From Planctomycetota bacterium (GTDB lineage: Bacteria > Planctomycetota > Planctomycetia > Gemmatales > Gemmataceae): DNA of 64,000 nucleotides. A program made the translations under genes and the position numbers. The stretch covers positions 17,485 to 81,484 of the forward strand of contig JACPZP010000045.1 of assembly GCA_016195405.1 (NCBI GenBank), in the 5' to 3' direction. Below the pieces are notes generated by a model. The model ran no database searches. It was not told where the DNA came from and saw only the letters and a list, made by a program, of their open reading frames with translations. Below, one piece after another: positions 36,803 through 45,548 of the stretch (the first letter of the stretch is position 1; every line of letters starts with the position of its first letter).

Positions 36803-38074
36803 ATGCGCTGGTTGTTGCTCTTGATCCTTTTGATCCCCGTTTCAAGCGCGGTCGCGCAGGGCAGCAAGGTAGCCTTCCGCGACGACCAAACCGTCATGGT
36901 GGACGGCAAACCCTTCTTCCCCATCGGTCTGTACTACACGTCCGAGGAATTCGAAGACACGAGCGGCAAGCTGCTTCGCGATCTCCGGGCTTACGGCTTC
37001 AACACTCTGGGCTTTTACCGCTGGGGGCAGCCGAATTGGCGACAGGAGCTGGATCGCGCCAACCAGGCCGGCTTAAAGGTCTGGATTCGCGGCGAGAACG
37101 GCTTTGCCCTCGACACCCCGCAGGCCGAAAAGGCTGCCCTCGATCAAGTCCGGCAAGCACGCGATCATCCGGCGCTGTTGTTCTGGGAGTTTCAGGACGA
37201 GCCCATCCTCAATAAAGTCTCGATCGAAGGGGCCCGCAAAGGCTATAAGTTGGTCAAGCGCGAGGATCCACACCACCCGCTGCTGGTCGTGGAATGGCCC
37301 GGCGCCACAGACCGATTTGAGCTCTGGAAAGGCATCGGCGACATCTTCGCCACCGACCTGTATCCGATTCCGCGCGAGCGCCAATATGGCCGGCTCCCCA
37401 ATCACGACATCACCCAAATGCGCGACTACCTGGAAGCCCTCAGCAAGGCGCACAAGGATCGCCCGCGCCTTCTCGTGCTCCAAGCCTGGGCGTGGGAGCC
37501 GCTTAAGGATGGCGAGCGCGGCTATCCGACGCCCGTGGAGAGCCGGTTCATGGCGTATCAAGCGGTCATCCACGGCGCCAAAGGCTTGCACTATTATGGT
37601 CAGGTCCACTGTAGCCGGCCCAATTCCGCGGCCGGCCTCTCTTCGGAAGCCAAGGATGCGAAGGTCCGCCAGATGGAGTTCGAGAAATGCCAACAACTGA
37701 ACCGCCGCTTCTGGGAGCAGCACAAGCCGGTCTTCAAGGAGTTAGCGCAGGCCGGGGCGATTTTCGCCTTACGCGACGCCAAGCCCGAAGAGAGAATGAC
37801 GCTCCTGCAACAGGTTCCTGAAGGTCCGATTCGCATTGAGTGCTTGACCAAGCAGGCGGACAAGAGTTTTTACGTTCTGGCGGTGAACGCCGCCCTCAAA
37901 CATCATGCCGTCAAATTCCAACTGCCGATGTCGGCGCGAAATATCTCGGAACTCCACGTGCTCTTCGAAAACCGAAAAATTCGGGTCAAGGACGGCGTCT
38001 TTACGGATCAGTTCCGCGGATACGAACGGCACGTCTACGCAACGTCAACCACGCTGCCGCCAACGGCAGACTGA
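36803..38074 (+). CDS. Secreted glycoside-hydrolase-like TIM-barrel protein
   Basis: This 423-residue protein starts with a signal peptide (MRWLLLLILLIPVSSAVAQG). An earlier in-frame ATG at 36770 would add 11 residues; the site AGGGA before 36803 favours the shorter form. After a beta start (VMVDGKPFFPIGLYYTSEEF) come alternating strands and helices of a TIM barrel. LLFWEFQDEP (about residue 130) is in the position of the acid/base Glu strand of clan A glycosidases. A second acidic site could be at ATDLYPIP or in the HYYGQV strand. The family resembles GH2/GH42-like or DUF4434-like proteins. Substrate unknown. No SUS-like or other sugar genes are adjacent. Confidence 0.75.
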   Translation: MRWLLLLILLIPVSSAVAQGSKVAFRDDQTVMVDGKPFFPIGLYYTSEEFEDTSGKLLRDLRAYGFNTLGFYRWGQPNWRQELDRANQAGLKVWIRGENGFALDTPQAEKAALDQVRQARDHPALLFWEFQDEPILNKVSIEGARKGYKLVKREDPHHPLLVVEWPGATDRFELWKGIGDIFATDLYPIPRERQYGRLPNHDITQMRDYLEALSKAHKDRPRLLVLQAWAWEPLKDGERGYPTPVESRFMAYQAVIHGAKGLHYYGQVHCSRPNSAAGLSSEAKDAKVRQMEFEKCQQLNRRFWEQHKPVFKELAQAGAIFALRDAKPEERMTLLQQVPEGPIRIECLTKQADKSFYVLAVNAALKHHAVKFQLPMSARNISELHVLFENRKIRVKDGVFTDQFRGYERHVYATSTTLPPTAD

Positions 38075-38085
38075 GAAAGCCAATT

Positions 38086-39111
38086 GTGACTACCGATCCC
38101 GCAAATCCTAGTCCCGACATCGTCGTCGACCTCATGGAAGCGTTCCGGCGTTCGAAGGCCATGTTCGCCGCCGTGTCGCTCGGAGTGTTCGACGCGTTGG
38201 CATCCGGCCCGCAGACGCTCACGAATCTGGCCGCGACATTGAAAGCCAATCCGGACGCTCTGGAGCGCCTCCTCGATGCCTGCGTCGGCCTCGGCTTGCT
38301 CCAGCGCGCTCCGGAAGGTTACGGCAACATGTCGGTCGCCGCCACATATTTGTGCAAGAGCAGCCCGCAGCGGCTCACCGGCTACATCAATTATTCCAAC
38401 GCCGCCTTATGGAAGATGTTCGACCATCTCGAGGACGCCGTTCGCGAAGGCACGCATCGGTGGAAACAGACCTTCGGCTGGGACGGCCCCATCTTCGCGC
38501 ATTTCTTCCGCACCGAAGACGCCAAGCGCGAATTTCTGATGGGCATGAACGGTTTCGGACTTCTCAGCTCGCCCAAGGTGGTGGCCGCCTTCGACTTGAG
38601 CCGCTTTCGCACTTTGGTCGATCTCGGCGGCGCGACCGGCCACCTCGCCATCGCCGCCTGCCGCCGCTATCCAGCCCTGAGAGCCACGGTCTTCGATCTC
38701 GCCGAAGTCGTGCCGCTGGCGCGCGAGATGGTGCAAGCGTCGGATGTCGCCGATCGCATCACGGTAGCGGCCGGGGACTTTTTCCACGACGCACTGCCCG
38801 AAGGTGACCTCTTCGCCGTAGGCCGCATCTTGCACGACTGGACCGAAGAGAAAATCCTGAAGCTGCTTCAGCGCATTCATGACCGCTTGCCGAAAGGCGG
38901 CGCCCTCCTGATCGCCGAGAAGCTTTTGAACGAAGCCAAGGACGGTCCCGTGACCGCTCAGATGCAATCGCTCAACATGTTGATCTGCACGGAGGGCAAG
39001 GAACGGACGCTTTCGGAGTACGCGGAGCTTGTGAACACGGTTGGATTCGCAATGGCGGAAGAGGCCAGGACGGGATCGCCGCTGGATGCGGTGCTGGCGC
39101 GGAAAACGTAA
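38086..39111 (+). CDS. SAM-dependent O-methyltransferase (acetylserotonin O-methyltransferase-like)
   Basis: This protein of about 341 residues has a dimerisation winged helix at the N-terminus (about 10-100: AVSLGVFDALASGPQTLTNL, then NPDALERLLDACVGLGLLQR). The Rossmann-fold methyltransferase domain (about 165-341) contains VDLGGATGHLAIAACRRYP as SAM motif I and GRILHDWTEEKILKLLQRIH with the catalytic-type His. This is the class I O-methyltransferase layout (COMT/ASMT). The GTG at 38086 is chosen for spacing of 11 nt after the previous stop and GAGAAAG. An ATG at 38134 is possible. Substrate unknown. It may form a transcription unit with the gene before it. Confidence 0.88.
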   Translation: MTTDPANPSPDIVVDLMEAFRRSKAMFAAVSLGVFDALASGPQTLTNLAATLKANPDALERLLDACVGLGLLQRAPEGYGNMSVAATYLCKSSPQRLTGYINYSNAALWKMFDHLEDAVREGTHRWKQTFGWDGPIFAHFFRTEDAKREFLMGMNGFGLLSSPKVVAAFDLSRFRTLVDLGGATGHLAIAACRRYPALRATVFDLAEVVPLAREMVQASDVADRITVAAGDFFHDALPEGDLFAVGRILHDWTEEKILKLLQRIHDRLPKGGALLIAEKLLNEAKDGPVTAQMQSLNMLICTEGKERTLSEYAELVNTVGFAMAEEARTGSPLDAVLARKT

Positions 39112-39255
39112 AGGACTTGCGGCGCGCGAGGCGAGTCTGGCACGACTCAGGATTCTCCAGTACCATAATGAGTAGCGCTACATGATGATTAGGACTTCAG
39201 AATGCACAGAGCCAGACAGGACTCAATAAAGGATCTGAGTCGACGAGGATTTCCC

Positions 39256-39588
39256 ATGTGGAACGAGCAAAAGCGAAAGCGATTCCAACAACTTCGCGAG
39301 CGCGAGAGCGAGCTCACCGATGTCGAGCGGGCTGAACTAGCTATTTTGGTGCATGAACTGGATACTGCCGAATTGACCTACCTGAGCGGAGCTACGGAGC
39401 GATTGCGCCACCAGCGCCTGAACACGGAAGCGCAATTGCTTTCCCTGGAAGCGCTTGCCCGCCGCAGGCAAGCCTTGGTACAGCGTTTGGATAACGTCCT
39501 ATCCGAAGCACGGGCCGAACGGCACGCGATCGAGAGTGAACTGGCGTCCGTACTTGCCGACACTCGAAATTCGAATACGCAAGAGTAG
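39256..39588 (+). CDS. Coiled-coil protein upstream of HNH gene
   Basis: This 110-residue protein is almost entirely helical, with heptad-like stretches (KRFQQLRERESELTDVERAE, then LARRRQALVQRLDNVLSEAR). GAGGA stands 7 nt before the ATG at 39256. It ends 3 bp before the start of the HNH endonuclease gene, so both are one operon. Short coiled-coil partners beside HNH genes are common in toxin-like or mobile modules. Function unknown. Confidence 0.7.
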   Translation: MWNEQKRKRFQQLRERESELTDVERAELAILVHELDTAELTYLSGATERLRHQRLNTEAQLLSLEALARRRQALVQRLDNVLSEARAERHAIESELASVLADTRNSNTQE

Positions 39589-39591
39589 CCG

Positions 39592-40080
39592 ATGCGTCAG
39601 GACCAGCGCGAAATGCTGCGCCGGCAGTTCCAATTCCGCTGCGGCTACTGCGGCGTCCACGAAAGCGATGCAGGCGCCGAGTTGACCGTTGATCATTTTC
39701 AGCCTCGTTCGCACGGGGGCTCGCACGAGCCCGAAAATTAGGTTTATTGTTGCCACGCCTGTAATGAATTCAAAGGCGACTTCTGGCAGCCCGACTCGTC
39801 TCGGCGCATCTTGCATCCGTTTCGGGATGCCACTGCATCGCATGTCATTGAAGAGGATGAAGGCACATTACGCGCTTTGACCGAGACGGGTGCGTTCCAC
39901 ATCGAGAGGCTGCGTTTGAATCGTCGGCAACTCGTGGCCTATCGACGTGAACACCGTCTTTTGGAAGCAGCCCGTCAAGCGCGCGCCCGCGTCTTCGAGC
40001 GCCTTGAGGAGCTGGAAAGCGAAATGCGAAGCTTAATTGCAGAGCTGACACAACTGGGGCACGACGACTTGGAAGCGTGA
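39592..40080 (+). pseudogene. HNH endonuclease interrupted by an amber codon
   Basis: The frame from ATG 39592 reads RRQFQFRCGYCGVHESDAGA, then LTVDHFQPRSHGGSHEPEN, TAG at 39739-39741, then VYCCHACNEFKGDFWQPDSS and a helical tail to 40080 (163 codons in all). Cys-x-x-Cys, VDHFxPRS, N-stop-VYCCHxCNxxKGD are the conserved parts of HNH nucleases. The TAG stands where most relatives have Leu (N-L-VY-CC). One base change therefore separates this from an intact gene. It could be inactive, or suppressed by readthrough. The downstream half has no good start of its own. Confidence 0.8.
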
Positions 40081-40176
40081 CCAGGATTCTTGTTGCATCC
40101 ACCTCCCATCGCCACTTACACTGGAATCCTGACAATCGACCAACGTCACTCGCGATCATTTCACAAGGGGGCAGTG

Positions 40177-41511
40177 ATGACACGGAAACTGAATCGGCGG
40201 CGATTCCTGAAAGCCGGCGCCGCGGCGGGGGCGGGATACTGGCTTCTGGGCGGCATCACCGAGTCGCGGGCGTCGCGGCAAAACGGGCCCATGGAGCGGC
40301 TCAACGTTGCTGTCATCGGCGCCGGCGGGCAGGGCGGAGGCAACCTTGGCAACGTCGCCCGCACCGAAAACATCGTCGCCCTCTGCGACATCGACGAAGC
40401 TCGGGCACGCAACTCCTTCAACGCCCACCCCAAGGCGCCCAAGTACACCGATTTCCGCGTCATGCTCGAAAAGCAGAAGGACATCGAAGCCGTCGTCGTC
40501 AGCACGGCCGACCATACCCACGCCTTCGCCAGCATCGCCGCCATGCGCCTGGGCAAGCATTGCTACTGCGAGAAACCCTTGACCCACAGTGTCTGGGAAG
40601 CCCGGCAGATGCGCGAGGTGGCCGCCAAGCAGAAGGTCGCCACGCAGATGGGCAACCAGGGAACCAGTGACAACGCCCTGCGCGAGGCGGTCGAGATTGT
40701 TCGCTCCGGCGCGATCGGCGACGTTCGCGAAGTTCACGTCTGGACTGACCGCCCCGGCAACTACTGGCGGCAAGGCCACGCCAATCGTCCCAAGGAACGT
40801 CCTGAAGTTCCCAAGACCTTGAGCTGGGACCTCTGGCTCGGACCGGCGCCGGAACGGCCTTACCACAACGCTTACCATCCCTTCGCCTGGCGCGGTTGGT
40901 GGGACTTCGGCACCGGCGCTTTGGGCGACATGGGCTGCCACATCATGAACCTGCCGTACATCGCGCTGCGGCTGGGCGCCCCCAGCTCCGTCATGGCGGA
41001 GGTGGACGGCCAGGTCAACGACGAAAGCCCGCCCAATGGCCTCATCGTCACCTACGAATTCCCGGCGCGCGGCAAGTTGCCCGCCGTGCGCATGAAATGG
41101 TATGAGGTGCGCCGGCCTCCGAACGAATTGTTCCATGGCCGCCGAGTTACTTCGGGCGGCTCACTCATGGTCGGCAGCCGCGGCACGCTATTCTCACAAT
41201 CCGATTACGGCGCCAATAATGTGCTGTTGCCGGAGAAAGACTTCCGCGCGTTCAAGCCGCCGGAGCGTACGCTGCCGCGCTCGCCGGGCCACCACGCCGA
41301 ATGGATCAGGGCGTGCAAGGGTGGTGCGCCGGCGATGTCGAACTTCGTGGATCACTCCGGTCCGCTCACGGAGATGGTGCTGTTGGGCAACGTCGCCATC
41401 CGTGTCGGCAAACGCGTCGTTTGGGACAGCGAAAGGCTGCGCGCCACCGACCTGGCCGCCGCCGACCGCTACATTCACCGCGAGTATCGAAAGGGGTGGA
41501 GCCTTGGATAG
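40177..41511 (+). CDS. Gfo/Idh/MocA-family oxidoreductase, Tat-exported
   Basis: This 444-residue NAD(P)-dependent dehydrogenase has a Tat signal (RRRFLKAGAAAGAGYWLLGG) and then a Rossmann domain with LNVAVIGAGGQGGGNLGNVA. The EKP motif is CYCEKPLTHSVWEARQM (Lys in contact with cofactor and substrate). The C-terminal alpha/beta domain contains WWDFGTGALGDMGCHIMNLP, the active-site strand of this family with His. AGGGGG precedes the ATG at 40177. Exported Gfo/Idh/MocA proteins are very numerous in planctomycetes and act on sugar derivatives. The substrate is unknown. No partner gene stands beside it. Confidence 0.93.
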   Translation: MTRKLNRRRFLKAGAAAGAGYWLLGGITESRASRQNGPMERLNVAVIGAGGQGGGNLGNVARTENIVALCDIDEARARNSFNAHPKAPKYTDFRVMLEKQKDIEAVVVSTADHTHAFASIAAMRLGKHCYCEKPLTHSVWEARQMREVAAKQKVATQMGNQGTSDNALREAVEIVRSGAIGDVREVHVWTDRPGNYWRQGHANRPKERPEVPKTLSWDLWLGPAPERPYHNAYHPFAWRGWWDFGTGALGDMGCHIMNLPYIALRLGAPSSVMAEVDGQVNDESPPNGLIVTYEFPARGKLPAVRMKWYEVRRPPNELFHGRRVTSGGSLMVGSRGTLFSQSDYGANNVLLPEKDFRAFKPPERTLPRSPGHHAEWIRACKGGAPAMSNFVDHSGPLTEMVLLGNVAIRVGKRVVWDSERLRATDLAAADRYIHREYRKGWSLG

Positions 41512-41635
41512 AGGGAAGTCGCCGCCGTGCCTTTTCCAGGCGGCTTCATATACTCTTGGATAATATTCCAGGAAGGAAATTGGCGGATTTGGTCAAACGC
41601 AGGATGCGAATGAACGTTCCCCTGGAATCCATGTC

Positions 41636-42478
41636 ATGGCCAGCGCTCCACGCCAGGAAAGCCCCGAAGTCCTGGCCCGAATCTATCGGCTTTTCCGCGA
41701 TTACTTCGACAAGGCGGAGAAGAAACGGCGCTGGAGCCTAAAGGAAGACGTTCCCTGGAACGCGTGCAATCCCAATCTCGACCGCAGGATCGCGGACGTG
41801 GTCGAGACGTTTTGCGTGGTCGAATTGTATCTTCCCGATTATTTGAGCAAGCTGATCCCGCAGGTCCGCACCAACCGCGGCCGGGCCTGGATGCTCGCCA
41901 ACTGGGGCTACGAGGAGTGCAAGCACTCCATGGCGTTCGGCGATTGGCTCGAGCGCTCCGGCCATCGCTCCGACGAGCAACTTGCAGACATGGAGGCGAT
42001 GACCTTCTCCCACGAATGGCAGCTACCTTACGACAATGCGCTGGGCATGGTTATCTACACCATGTTCCAGGAACGGGCGACTTGGCTGACTTATCAAAAC
42101 CTGCGCGCGATTGTCGGCAATGACGATCCTGCGCTGAGCCGGGTCTTGCAGCTCATCAGCATCGACGAATGCGCACACTATGATTTCTTCAAACGGCTCG
42201 TGCAGATTTACCTTGAAGATGACCGTGATGCCACACTCGAACAGATGCGCGTGGTGGCCAACACCTTCAAAATGCCCGCGCTGCACATGCTGGCCGACAG
42301 CGCCTTGCGCATGAACGAGATCAAAACCATGCGAATTCTCGACGAAGACTTATTTATTTCCAAGGTGTACGAACCGATCCTGGCCGATATCGACGTCAGC
42401 AAGAAGGAACTGCGCCGCCGCCAGTCGAGCCGCGAAATCGTGGTGGCCGCTTGCGAATTGGGGCAACCGAAGATTTGA
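41636..42478 (+). CDS. Acyl-ACP desaturase (ferritin-like diiron)
   Basis: This 280-residue protein has the four-helix di-iron pattern of soluble stearoyl-ACP desaturases. Glu residues lie in VVETFCVVELYLPDYL (57/63), with EECKH (93-97), a Glu in MFQERATW (146), and DECAHYDFF with Glu178 and His181. These provide the two Glu-x-x-His pairs and two single Glu ligands. The enzyme would introduce a double bond into acyl-ACP using oxygen and ferredoxin. The ketosynthase-like gene begins 38 bp downstream, so a shared role in fatty-acid tailoring is likely. The start ATG at 41636 has only a weak ribosome site. Confidence 0.9.
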   Translation: MASAPRQESPEVLARIYRLFRDYFDKAEKKRRWSLKEDVPWNACNPNLDRRIADVVETFCVVELYLPDYLSKLIPQVRTNRGRAWMLANWGYEECKHSMAFGDWLERSGHRSDEQLADMEAMTFSHEWQLPYDNALGMVIYTMFQERATWLTYQNLRAIVGNDDPALSRVLQLISIDECAHYDFFKRLVQIYLEDDRDATLEQMRVVANTFKMPALHMLADSALRMNEIKTMRILDEDLFISKVYEPILADIDVSKKELRRRQSSREIVVAACELGQPKI

Positions 42479-42515
42479 CGGTCACGCGAAGCCGCAAGCG
42501 GCCAACACAACGTCC

Positions 42516-43793
42516 ATGGCACTATCGTCGCGACGCCCCGTCATCACCGGACTGGGGGTGATCTCCCCGCTCGGATTGGAACTCGGTTCCTTCTGGGACG
42601 CGCTCCGCGAAGGCCGGTCCGGCGTGCGCCGCCTTGAAGGTTTCGATACCAGCGGCCTGCCCGTGCACATCGGCGGCGAAGTGACCGCCTTTGAGCCCCG
42701 CAATTATCTCGACAAGAAAGATCGCAAGCGGCTCAACATCATGGTGCGAACTTTCCAGTTCGTCGCCGCCGCTTCCCAGCTCGCCCTGCAGGACGCCCAA
42801 GTTGACAAGGAAAAGATCGATCCGGCGCGCTTCGGCGTCGTCTTCGGCTCTTCGACCATTCCCAGCGAACTAAACGAATTGGGTCTGGCGGCGGTTGCCA
42901 GCACCGATCCACAGACGCGACGCGTCGATCTGAAAAAATGGGGCAAGCAGGGCCTGCCGCTTATTCCACCCATGTGGATGCTCTGCCACATCCCGAACAT
43001 GCAGGCTTGCCACGTCTCGATCATCCAAAACGCGCAGGGGCCGAATAACACCATCACGCAGTCCGACGTTGCCGGCGCGCTTACCTTGGGCGAGGCGTGC
43101 CGGCACATCGCGCGCGGCGACGCCGACTTGTTTCTCACGGGCGGCGGCGACAGCGCGCTAACGCCGATCAACTTCATGCGCCATTGCCTGTTCTCGCCAT
43201 TGTCCCGGCGCAATCAGGAGCCGACCAAAGCGTGCCGGCCTTTCGACAAAAAACGCGACGGCTGGGTGTTGGGCGAGGGGGCCGGCGTCCTTGTCGTGGA
43301 AGCCCTCGAACATGCCGAGAAACGCGGCGCCCCAATCCTGGCGGAGATCGCCGGCTTCGCTTCCACCTTTGACAAGGGCCGCAGCGGCAAAGGCCTGGCC
43401 CGCGCGCTCCGGCAAGCTCTGGAGCGAGCGGGCATTGGACCGAAGGACATCGATCACGTGAATGCCCAGGGCAACAGCTCGCGCGACGCGGATGCATGGG
43501 AGGCTCGCGCCATTGCGGAAGTGTTCGGCACGGGCCGCGACGCTTCGCCGGTGCTGGCCTGCAAGAGCTACATGGGCCACCTTGGCGCCTCCGGCAGTGC
43601 GGTGGAGATGATCGCCAGCCTCCTCGCCCTAAAACACGGCGTCGTGCCGCGAACCTTGAATTACGAAGAGCCCGATCCCGCCTGTCCGGTAAATGTACTG
43701 CGCGAGGCCAGGCAGGTGCGGAAGCCCCATTTCCTGAAAATCGCCTTCACCGAGATGGGCCAATGTGCCGCGATCGTGTTCCGCAAGTTCTAG
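42516..43793 (+). CDS. Ketosynthase-like (FabF) protein without catalytic Cys
   Basis: This 425-residue thiolase-fold protein has clear FabF/KS order: VITGLGVISPLG at the start, GVVFGSST, DADLFLTGGGDS, FDKKRDGWVLGEGAGVLVVE, KSYMGHLGASGSAVEMIASL and the end FTEMGQCAAIVFRKF. The nucleophile segment, normally ACxxG, reads TQSDVAG with Asp184 in place of Cys. The first catalytic His (VNAHGT in FabF) is Gln318 (VNAQGN). The second His (GH-L) is kept as His355. It therefore cannot condense by the usual mechanism and may be a chain-length-factor-like or regulatory partner, perhaps of the desaturase encoded 38 bp upstream. It is followed by two terminator-like hairpins. Confidence 0.9.
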   Translation: MALSSRRPVITGLGVISPLGLELGSFWDALREGRSGVRRLEGFDTSGLPVHIGGEVTAFEPRNYLDKKDRKRLNIMVRTFQFVAAASQLALQDAQVDKEKIDPARFGVVFGSSTIPSELNELGLAAVASTDPQTRRVDLKKWGKQGLPLIPPMWMLCHIPNMQACHVSIIQNAQGPNNTITQSDVAGALTLGEACRHIARGDADLFLTGGGDSALTPINFMRHCLFSPLSRRNQEPTKACRPFDKKRDGWVLGEGAGVLVVEALEHAEKRGAPILAEIAGFASTFDKGRSGKGLARALRQALERAGIGPKDIDHVNAQGNSSRDADAWEARAIAEVFGTGRDASPVLACKSYMGHLGASGSAVEMIASLLALKHGVVPRTLNYEEPDPACPVNVLREARQVRKPHFLKIAFTEMGQCAAIVFRKF

Positions 43794-43796
43794 GTG

Positions 43797-43837
43797 GGAC
43801 CGGCGTCCCGCCGGTCCGAACAGGCGAGACGCCTGTT
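43797..43837. terminator. Tandem hairpins after the ketosynthase gene
   Basis: GGACCGGCG (43797-43805) pairs with CGCCGGTCC (43809-43817) across a 3-nt loop. AACAGGCG (43819-43826) pairs with CGCCTGTT (43830-43837). A degenerate GTTCCACCGA repeat follows. The double palindrome resembles a small dispersed repeat as much as a terminator. Confidence 0.6.
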
Positions 43838-43955
43838 CCACCGAGATGTTCCACCGAACAGTTCCACCGCAGTTGCCATCTCTCGCGCTATCACCTAACC
43901 CAACTACAGAGTCCGCAAGGTGCGGCTCACCTTGAATTCATTTAGGAGATGCACA

Positions 43956-44459
43956 ATGCTCGCGATCACGAAGCGATTCGGACTGGTGTCCATTCTCGCA
44001 TTCGCTCTTCTCACCGGCGCCCAAGCCGGCGGCGACAAGAAGACGTCCGGGCACGACGGCGACATGGGGCACGTGATGGTCCGGCCCGACGACATCAAAT
44101 GGGGACCGGCGCCGCCCGCGCTGCCGTCCGGCGCCAAGGTCGCGGTCCTCTCGGGCGATCCGACCAAATCGACCGCCTATGTACTTCGCGTCCAGCTCCC
44201 CGACGGCTTCAAGGTTCCGCCGCACTGGCACCCCACGGACGAAAACGTCACCGTCATCAAGGGCACTTTCAACATCGGCCGCGGGGACAAATTCAGCAAG
44301 GACAGCACGGAAGCCCTGCCGCCCGGCTCGTTCGCACGCATGCCGAAAGAGATGCGCCACTTTGCATGGGCCAAGGGCGAAACCATCGTCCAAGTCCACG
44401 GCATCGGGCCGTTCGAGATTAATTACGTGAACGCATTGGATGATCCGCGAAAGAAGTGA
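43956..44459 (+). CDS. Secreted cupin-domain protein
   Basis: This 167-residue protein has a signal peptide (MLAITKRFGLVSILAFALLT...AQA). The cupin barrel from about 55 contains FKVPPHWHPTDENVTVIKGT with the first metal-binding box (H-x-H...E) and MPKEMRHFAWAKGE with His of the second box. This single-domain cupin is DUF4437-like. Metal binding is likely; activity unknown. GGAGAT stands before the ATG at 43956. It is convergent with the Uma2 gene, and an 18-bp palindrome separates them. Confidence 0.85.
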   Translation: MLAITKRFGLVSILAFALLTGAQAGGDKKTSGHDGDMGHVMVRPDDIKWGPAPPALPSGAKVAVLSGDPTKSTAYVLRVQLPDGFKVPPHWHPTDENVTVIKGTFNIGRGDKFSKDSTEALPPGSFARMPKEMRHFAWAKGETIVQVHGIGPFEINYVNALDDPRKK

Positions 44460-44480
44460 ACGATCACGCCAAACGGTCCG

Positions 44481-44532
44481 GTTTACGTTTCGCGCTCGCG
44501 GGTTTGTTGCGAGCCGAGCGCGAAACGTAAAC
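44481..44532. terminator. 18-bp perfect bidirectional hairpin
   Basis: GTTTACGTTTCGCGCTCG (44481-44498) pairs perfectly with CGAGCGCGAAACGTAAAC (44515-44532) around a 16-nt loop. It lies exactly between convergent genes (stops at 44459 and 44538) and so probably terminates both. Its stem is unusually long. Confidence 0.75.
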
Positions 44533-44537
44533 GGCTT

Positions 44538-45233
44538 TTACGTGCTCTCTTTCGCCAAGCGCTCGACGAATTCGTGGTGCTCCTCGCTCGCCAATCCTTG
44601 CTGTAGCACGCGCAATACGGTCGCCAGATCGTTTTCAATCAGCGCCGTGGGATTGAGCCAAAGTCCTGGGAAGCACTTGCTCTTGAAAGCTCCATCCGAG
44701 GACCGTGTCAATCGCTTAAACTTGCCGCCACGTAGGAAAAACCAGTCTATTTCACGATCAGCGACGCGCCAGATTATATATTCCAAGACGCTGTTGCGCT
44801 CATACGCCTTGAGCTTCTCGTGCAAGTCGTAAGAGGCCGTGCTGACAGAAATCTCCGCAACGAGCTCCGGCGCGGATACAACGTAGCCATCTTCGCTCGT
44901 CTGCGATTGACCGCTGCAGTCGGGCAGAATTCGTAAGAGTGCGTCCGGCTGTGGCTGGTTCGACCCTACCTTCATGCGCACCGTGGAGTTGTCGCCGACT
45001 TGCACCCCTGGAGTAAAGGCCTCATACCAAATCAACCAACCAATTAACTTCGCTTGCGGACTCCCATGCTCTTCGATCGTTACGGGCGACGGCATGTAAA
45101 CGACTCCTTCTATCAGTTCCGCCTTTTTCAGTTCCGGCATGGCCTGATAGCGGCGCTCGAATTCTTCCACAGTCAAATGATCGCCAGGCTGGAGCGGCGG
45201 TATCTGCGGAGCGCACCGAGGAACGGCGGACAT
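44538..45233 (-). CDS. Uma2-family (DUF820) putative restriction-fold nuclease
   Basis: This 231-residue protein has the Uma2 pattern: LTVEEFERRYQAMPELKKAE, LIEGVVYMPSPVTIEEHGSP, then PDALLRILPD and ELVAEISVSTASYDLHEKLK. PD...(E)-x-(S) correspond to the PD-(D/E)xK nuclease core, with Glu and Ser at the third positions. The DNA substrate and role are unknown, although the family is greatly expanded in planctomycetes and cyanobacteria. GGGAGG stands before the ATG at 45233. The toxin-antitoxin pair is just upstream. Confidence 0.88.
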   Translation of the reverse strand: MSAVPRCAPQIPPLQPGDHLTVEEFERRYQAMPELKKAELIEGVVYMPSPVTIEEHGSPQAKLIGWLIWYEAFTPGVQVGDNSTVRMKVGSNQPQPDALLRILPDCSGQSQTSEDGYVVSAPELVAEISVSTASYDLHEKLKAYERNSVLEYIIWRVADREIDWFFLRGGKFKRLTRSSDGAFKSKCFPGLWLNPTALIENDLATVLRVLQQGLASEEHHEFVERLAKEST

Positions 45234-45248
45234 GAAGAACCTCCCAAG

Positions 45249-45548
45249 TCAACGTTGAATGTTCTTTCCGCGACGCCGACCCTTAGGCTTCAAATTCAGT
45301 CCCAAGGCACGCCGAAAATCTTCCAAGTTCTTTCCGCCATGTTCACGGTAGGAACGGCGCGAATCTTCGATTAGTTCTTGAAAACGCGGATTGTTCGCCA
45401 ACGCAATTCTCTCCCAGTCAGAGCGGGAAAGGTCTTTGACCGCTGCGAGCGGCTTCCCCTTGCGTGTCAATATTACAGTGCCGCTCTTCGCCAATTTGGC
45501 CACTTGCGGCAAAGTCAAGGTTGCTTCTTCCAATGCCACGACTTTCAT
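45249..45548 (-). CDS. Type II antitoxin, Phd/YefM-like
   Basis: This 99-residue protein begins MKVVALEEATLTLPQVAKLA, then GTVILTRKGKPLAAVKDLS. This is the Phd/YefM N-terminal DNA-binding fold (xxxAxxxLxxLxxxVxxGxxVxxTxxGKPxAVL). The C-terminal half is charged and helical and would wrap the toxin. Its start overlaps the stop of the toxin gene by 4 nt (ATGA), so the order is toxin first. It probably represses its own operon. Confidence 0.8.
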   Translation of the reverse strand: MKVVALEEATLTLPQVAKLAKSGTVILTRKGKPLAAVKDLSRSDWERIALANNPRFQELIEDSRRSYREHGGKNLEDFRRALGLNLKPKGRRRGKNIQR

